DNA of 64,000 bases from Welwitschia mirabilis (taxonomy: Eukaryota > Gnetophyta > Gnetopsida > Welwitschiales): NCBI GenBank assembly GCA_051453625.1, contig JBOZIK010000001.1, forward strand, positions 271,443,701 through 271,507,700, given 5' to 3'. The position numbers were made by a program, and so were the translations under genes. The notes under the pieces were generated by a model, which did no database searches, was not told the origin of the DNA, and saw only the letters and a list, made by a program, of their open reading frames with translations. This document shows positions 59,709 to 64,000 of this stretch, in pieces; positions within the stretch are counted from its first letter, which is position 1, and each line of letters opens with the position of its first letter.

Positions 59709-61065
59709 CATCTTCCCATAATTTTTTGAGTTTGATCCAATTTAAGTCAATAACTTAACCTTTAAATAACCAATTAACCTTAATAGAAAAAATTAATATA
59801 GTCGATTTCATCCTAAAAATAAATCTTCTATTGGTTTTCATATTAATTATGCACTTAACTATTTTTCCATGACATTTTTAGATTACTTAAACTTAATTAA
59901 AGAACATGACATAAATTCATGATCATTAGGGTTAAAACATCTAAACTGTTGGCTAGAACTACTGATGCCATTTGTCTATGTACTCAAAATGTCTTCAAAC
60001 TTACATTCCTAACATGTTATGAAAAATTAGATAGAATGTAGTTTTCGTATTAACCAAATACCATATCAAAATATAATTACATTCATATTCACATGTGGTG
60101 GTGATGATAAGGGTTCATAAAGTAACATTTGATAGGAATGATTAGGATGGTAGTGGAGATACATGGAATAGTTAGTGGTTGGTAATAGCTATAGCACTCC
60201 GAATCTAAGTGGTGGCATTGTCATAGGAATCTTCAACAAATGAAAGAGAAGACAAGCCATCCTACCTAATGAAATAATGTAATCATCTACCTAATGCTAC
60301 AAGCCAAGGGATTTTAATCACCCCTTTTCCTTCTCTCTCCATATAAAAAGGCCTTAAACCCTTTATTATATGAGCTTTATCTTAGAGAATTATGGCACTT
60401 TGGAGCATTAACTTGTTTTGGCTTTTTAGGCAACTCTTTAAAAAGGTGAGCTAGTCTTTGGGATTGCTAGAGAAGTTCTTCTTCTTTCTTATTTCTTTAC
60501 TACAAAGTTGTTCTTATTCTGTAAAATAGAAGTTGTTTTTTTTAATTTTAATTCATTAGTAATGTAATAATTAGAATTCTTATCTAACTTCTTTAGCTAC
60601 CAAATTTTTTCTATCTGTGTGAATCCAGTTTTATTACTTAATCTTTTAATTTCATAGATCTTAAGAATTTTAAAAGTCCTTAATTTCTATTATCATTTTA
60701 AGGTTAAAGTATTAAGTTAATTTACCATTTATAATATGAAGGATGCAATTATGCCTAATGACTTAAGGTAAATATACATGATGGTTTGAACTATTTTTTA
60801 GAAAAAAAAAAGTTAGATAACATGAATTGAAAAAGGTCTTAATGACAAATTGACAATCCTTTAAAACTAGTTTACTTTTCTCATCTCTAAGAAGAATTTC
60901 AACTCTATAATTTACTTCATCTTGTTTTCTCTTTTCTTTACTTTTATAACTTGCTTTACAATTAAAGTAGAATAAATTTAAACCCAAACCCATGTTATCC
61001 ATGAGGAAGAATAATAGCTAAGTTAAAACTTAGCTTAAATCTTATCATTGTACTAGACTTAATCA
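59709..61065 (+). repeat. G-family LTR 2 (middle copy)
   Basis: Aligns with LTR 1 from about gatccaatttaag (59734) through the TATA box (60342-60349) to a cttaaatctta...acttaatca end. Its ends are less certain than those of LTR 1, and no target-site duplication was found. Confidence 0.65.
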
Positions 61066-62343
61066 CTGGGACATGTACTTATAAATTTTTGAGACTTACT
61101 CATCTAGGTTAATGGTTATGAACCGAAAAACAATAATAAGTAATCTCATTATTAGTTGAATAATGATTAAGGTCAAGTTTAATTATGGGTTTTTAAAAAG
61201 AAGTATGCTTATTGTATGATTTTTGGTTAAAATCATGTTTACTTAGTGGTCTTGGATTTTAATAAAACTTTGTTAAAAAAGTGGGATTTACCTTTGTATG
61301 TATTTATTAAAGTTGAAGTCATTTAATAAATGATAAGATTAATCTTAATTAAGCTGATGAGCTAATTTTCCCTTTAAATATACATTAAAAAAAGGAACAT
61401 CAGAAGATAAACAAAAGAAAATAATATATCTTTTCTCTAAGCATACATATCATTAATCGTATACTTGCATCTAGTTAACTACATTGGGACTATGAATTCT
61501 TACTATCAATGAAGATCTAATGATCAATTTTTGACATAATTATCTTCATCGAGGTTACAAACATTTGGTGGTAATGCAATACTAATTTCTAGAGTAAACA
61601 ACATGCTTAACATGCTCAATGTGATTCAAAGGCTTAAACTAAAATCATATACACTAGTAAAAATGGAAAATAATAAAATGAAAATTATGGAAATCAGATG
61701 CCTATGGCATTATCTTTTAACTTTTATACCTAGGATTTGCAGTGATTTATTGAATTCACATAAGTTAATTAATAGAAACTATGATTTATTAATTTTAGAG
61801 TTCACTAAAATAAAAAATTTACAAAAATATAATAAGGAATATTAAATTATGATATTTAACTTATTTATTCATTGGTTTTATGGCTTAGTCTTTTGATACG
61901 TTTCCATTTTCTATCTCCATCACTTACTATACTTTATTATGATTTTCATAATAAATAATTCCTAAGGCATTAACTGTTTCCATGAATTGACTTTCAATCT
62001 AGTACTTAATAAAATGTTATTTCACTTAAGTTAGTTTTTCCTTTCTTTTAAGCTTAGTTTCATCATTTTGCATGGTTTTTTATAAAAGAACTCATTGTGA
62101 TCTAAACTATGTTCTTACATGACTTCAATGTTTTTCACTAGATAACTTTAAAGACAAAGTTGAATTTTAATTAGGGAGTATGACATATAGTTTTTACATC
62201 AAAAATTTGTATTTGAATGCCTTAATTATAGATACTTAATCATAATAAATTTTCAAAAATACATCATTTTCATTCTTGAATACTTTAACCTCGATAATTT
62301 TTCCAGGTTTAATCATTTTATATTTAACTTTTAGCTAAGGAAC
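61066..62343 (+). other. 3' tail segment of element G
   Basis: The part from 61472 (tagttaactacat) matches element X from 9028, and 62170-62343 matches X 11780-11965. It lacks the 10-11.5 kb ORF of X. An 80-residue open stretch at 61603-61845 (start MLNMLNVIQRLKLKSYTL) is unsupported by homology within the window except for a weak match to X near 9190-9260. A separate 79-residue minus-strand frame at 61002-60763 lies in LTR 2 and is spurious. Confidence 0.5.
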
Positions 62344-63390
62344 TAGCAACATGTAAAAATTAACATTATGATCAAGTTAAATGACTAACATCTCGATGAA
62401 ACACATTAATAATTTATCTTAATTATGGAGTTATTTGTCTTTCATAACATTTTCAAGTTACTTATCATATCATAAAAGACTATTTAAAAGATGACCTTCT
62501 ACCATGCCAAAACACTAGCACTGTTAGAACTAAAAGTATTACCATTCTATTGAAGGAAACAACCTCCAATGTTACATTCCTGGCTTGTCATGAAGAAGTA
62601 AATTAAATGAAATTATGAAATTAATTAAATTTAGTACAAAAAATAAATTTCATTCTTAATGATATGTGGAGGTGATGATGAGGATTTGCATAATAACATA
62701 TGACATTACTAAATAGGATAATAATGGAGACACATGGCTATGATAATGATTGGTAGTAACTATAGAATCTAGAATCCAAGTTTTAACATCCTTATAGTAA
62801 TCTCTACCAAATTGAAAAGAAGACAAATTATTATACCTAATGCTATCATTATGTAACCATCCATATAATCCTATAAGCTAAAGGCTTGTAACCATTCCTC
62901 AACCCCATCTCTTCTTATAAAAGCATCTTAAACCCTTTATTACATCATCTTTAGATTTGGATAGTTGTATAATCTTAGAGCATTAATCATGATTAATTTT
63001 TAACCAAATTGCTTAGGATTAATCTATTCTTCGAGATTTCGTAAGGAGTCTACAAGATTCTTCTTCATTTGTTGTAAAGTATTCTTTATTTAATACACAA
63101 GTTGTTTGCCTTTTATTTCAAATTATGAGTTAGTTTATATTTAAAATGTTTAGGAAGTAAATTAATAATTGAGCTTTATTGCATTTAATTAAAATCTTCC
63201 AATTTTTGATTTAAGTCTTTTAATTTCATATATTTTAAGTATGAAGGTCCTTACATTTTATTATTATTTTAAGTCTCTAAAAATCAAGAAACAATTGAGT
63301 TTACCATCTGACAATATTAAAACTACTATAGCATAAAATTTTCATGAAAAAAATTATACCTTTAGGAATTAGAAAATAAATACATGCAAT
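62344..63390 (+). repeat. G-family LTR 3 (3' copy, right end truncated or unclear)
   Basis: Starts tagcaacatgtaaaaatt, matches LTR 1 through the TATA box at 62916-62923 and on to about 63390, then loses similarity about 200 bp before the expected end. Confidence 0.7.
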
Positions 63391-63396
63391 AATTAG

Positions 63397-63472
63397 ACTA
63401 GTTTGAGGCCATATAACATTAAGAATTGTTTAGATTCTTGGATTCTAAACTAGTTTGAATCTATATAACATT
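63397..63472 (+). repeat. 52-bp-spaced direct repeat of actagtttga...tataacatt
   Basis: A 24-bp word occurs at 63397-63420 and 63449-63472 with three differences. It lies at the breakpoint between G LTR 3 and the C/D-type LTR stump. Confidence 0.65.
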
Positions 63473-63477
63473 AAGTA

Positions 63478-63540
63478 TATAATTCTTTTTATGAAGTCTC
63501 AAAGTATAGTCTTCTTATTTTAAAAATTGAGTTTTTCCTT
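63478..63540 (+). repeat. Stump of a C/D-type LTR 3' end
   Basis: aagtctcaaagtatagtctt, followed by cttattttaaaaattgagttttt, matches the ends of the C and D LTRs (16205-16250 and 38995-39040). It may be the last remnant of the missing 3' LTR of element D. Confidence 0.55.
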
Positions 63541-63712
63541 TGATAACATATCTTTACTAAGTTGATATCATTTCATTTACTAGAAAATAGAATCATAACA
63601 TATCATACCAATCCTATAATTAAGTTAGTTACATTTAGATATGATATTAGTCAAAATTAAAGTTAAGTAAAGTTTTAATTAAGTATTAATTTAGTTACAC
63701 ATCAGTATTAAT
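63541..63712. other. Unassigned AT-rich DNA
   Basis: Nothing recognisable. Confidence 0.4.
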
Positions 63713-63868
63713 TCACTATTTTTTAGAGGATAAGGCTAGGTAGATAGGTTATATTGCACAAACTTCTAGTAGCACTTAGGCCTATGAAAACTTCATTTAT
63801 GCTCTCTTACTAATATAGAATTTAAAAATTCAAACTATGCTCTCATACTACCATGATGGTTTCGATCT
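63713..63868 (-). mobile_element. SINE-like insertion 2
   Basis: Diverged copy of the 51377-51557 element. On the minus strand it has catggtagtatgagagc, a decayed B-box region (agtttgaattt), then agttttcataggcctaagt, gctactagaag and ataacctatctagcctta, ending cctctaaaaaa. That short A run, absent in copy 1, supports an RNA-derived tail. The target-site duplication is not clear. Confidence 0.5.
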
Positions 63869-64000
63869 AATACCTTCTACTTTAGGGTTTTTTAATTTAT
63901 CTCTAAGGTAATTAGTTAGAACAATGTCAGTTCACTACTAATTAAGTATAAGATTCCTTTTTTCCTCCCATAAAAGAAGATGATGTTAGTATTTTTATCT
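63869..64000. other. Right end of window, nothing recognised
   Basis: AT-rich, no ORF or repeat identified. Confidence 0.4.

Larger units (their letters stand above)
54497..63390 (+). mobile_element. Element G block: gag-pro-only LTR element with three LTR copies
   Basis: LTR copies at 54497-55737, about 59709-61065 and 62344 to about 63390, all in the same orientation. Between the first and second lie a primer site, gag and protease; between the second and third lies a 3' tail segment like that of element X. No RT, RNase H or integrase is present, and the 324-N gap is too small to hold them if its size is right. The middle LTR may be a same-family solo insertion or the product of unequal recombination. 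Related to element X. Confidence 0.7.

Noticed and set aside
61603-61845. 80-residue ORF as an independent small gene
   Set aside because: Lies inside the retroelement tail segment shared with element X, where the frame is not conserved.

Overview
This window is AT-rich nuclear DNA from a flowering plant, almost certainly a heterochromatic, retrotransposon-packed block. The evidence is two classes of plant Ty3/gypsy element: Athila-type elements with primer-binding sites resembling tRNA-Asp, and one chromovirus with a tRNA-iMet-type site, a DSGAS protease and a chromodomain. There is also a SINE-like pair and no intact host gene. The species cannot be told from the sequence. Every coding region is a relic. 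In-frame stops repeatedly sit where Gln codons (CAA/CAG) are expected, and primer sites differ from their canonical forms almost only by C to T or G to A, the pattern of long-methylated DNA.

Layout, left to right. Element A (1-7481, left end cut by the window) is a non-autonomous LTR element with 1.37-kb LTRs and one acidic ORF. It is followed by element X (7482 to about 12 kb), which has a protease relic and a downstream ORF behind a recognisable intron. Element D, an Athila-type element, starts near 12-12.8 kb. Its 5' LTR is split by element C (13395-39044), a full Athila-type element with 2.86-kb LTRs and a CTATG target-site duplication. C was in turn hit twice: by a minus-strand solo LTR of the A family (E, 20139-21648, TSD AAGCC) in its RNase H region, and by a chromovirus (F, 25254-36064, TSD ATGAA) near its 3' end. 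Between its primer-binding site and gag, F holds an antisense, intron-containing gene-like unit (about 25.7-28.9 kb), with a degenerate minisatellite (28980-29755) on its promoter side. D resumes at 39717 and runs to about 54.5 kb, interrupted by an unidentified insert of about 5.5 kb (H) and a SINE-like insertion. From 54497 to the right end lies a gag-pro-only element family (G) with three LTR copies, then a C/D-type LTR stump and a second SINE-like copy.

The nesting gives relative ages: D is older than C, C is older than E and F, and F is older than its internal unit unless that unit is cargo.

Runs of N are at 5408-5507, 10691-11169, 17825-17834, 18257-18475, 19426-19525, 21442-21541, 24696-24704, 24983-24994, 28017-28116, 28380-28479, 29786-29950, 30659-31421, 33670-34318, 36375-36459, 39049-39696, 40582-40681, 49242-49394 and 59238-59561. 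Several are flanked by duplicated sequence and look like unmerged contig ends. No tRNA, rRNA, CRISPR array or intact protein-coding gene was found.
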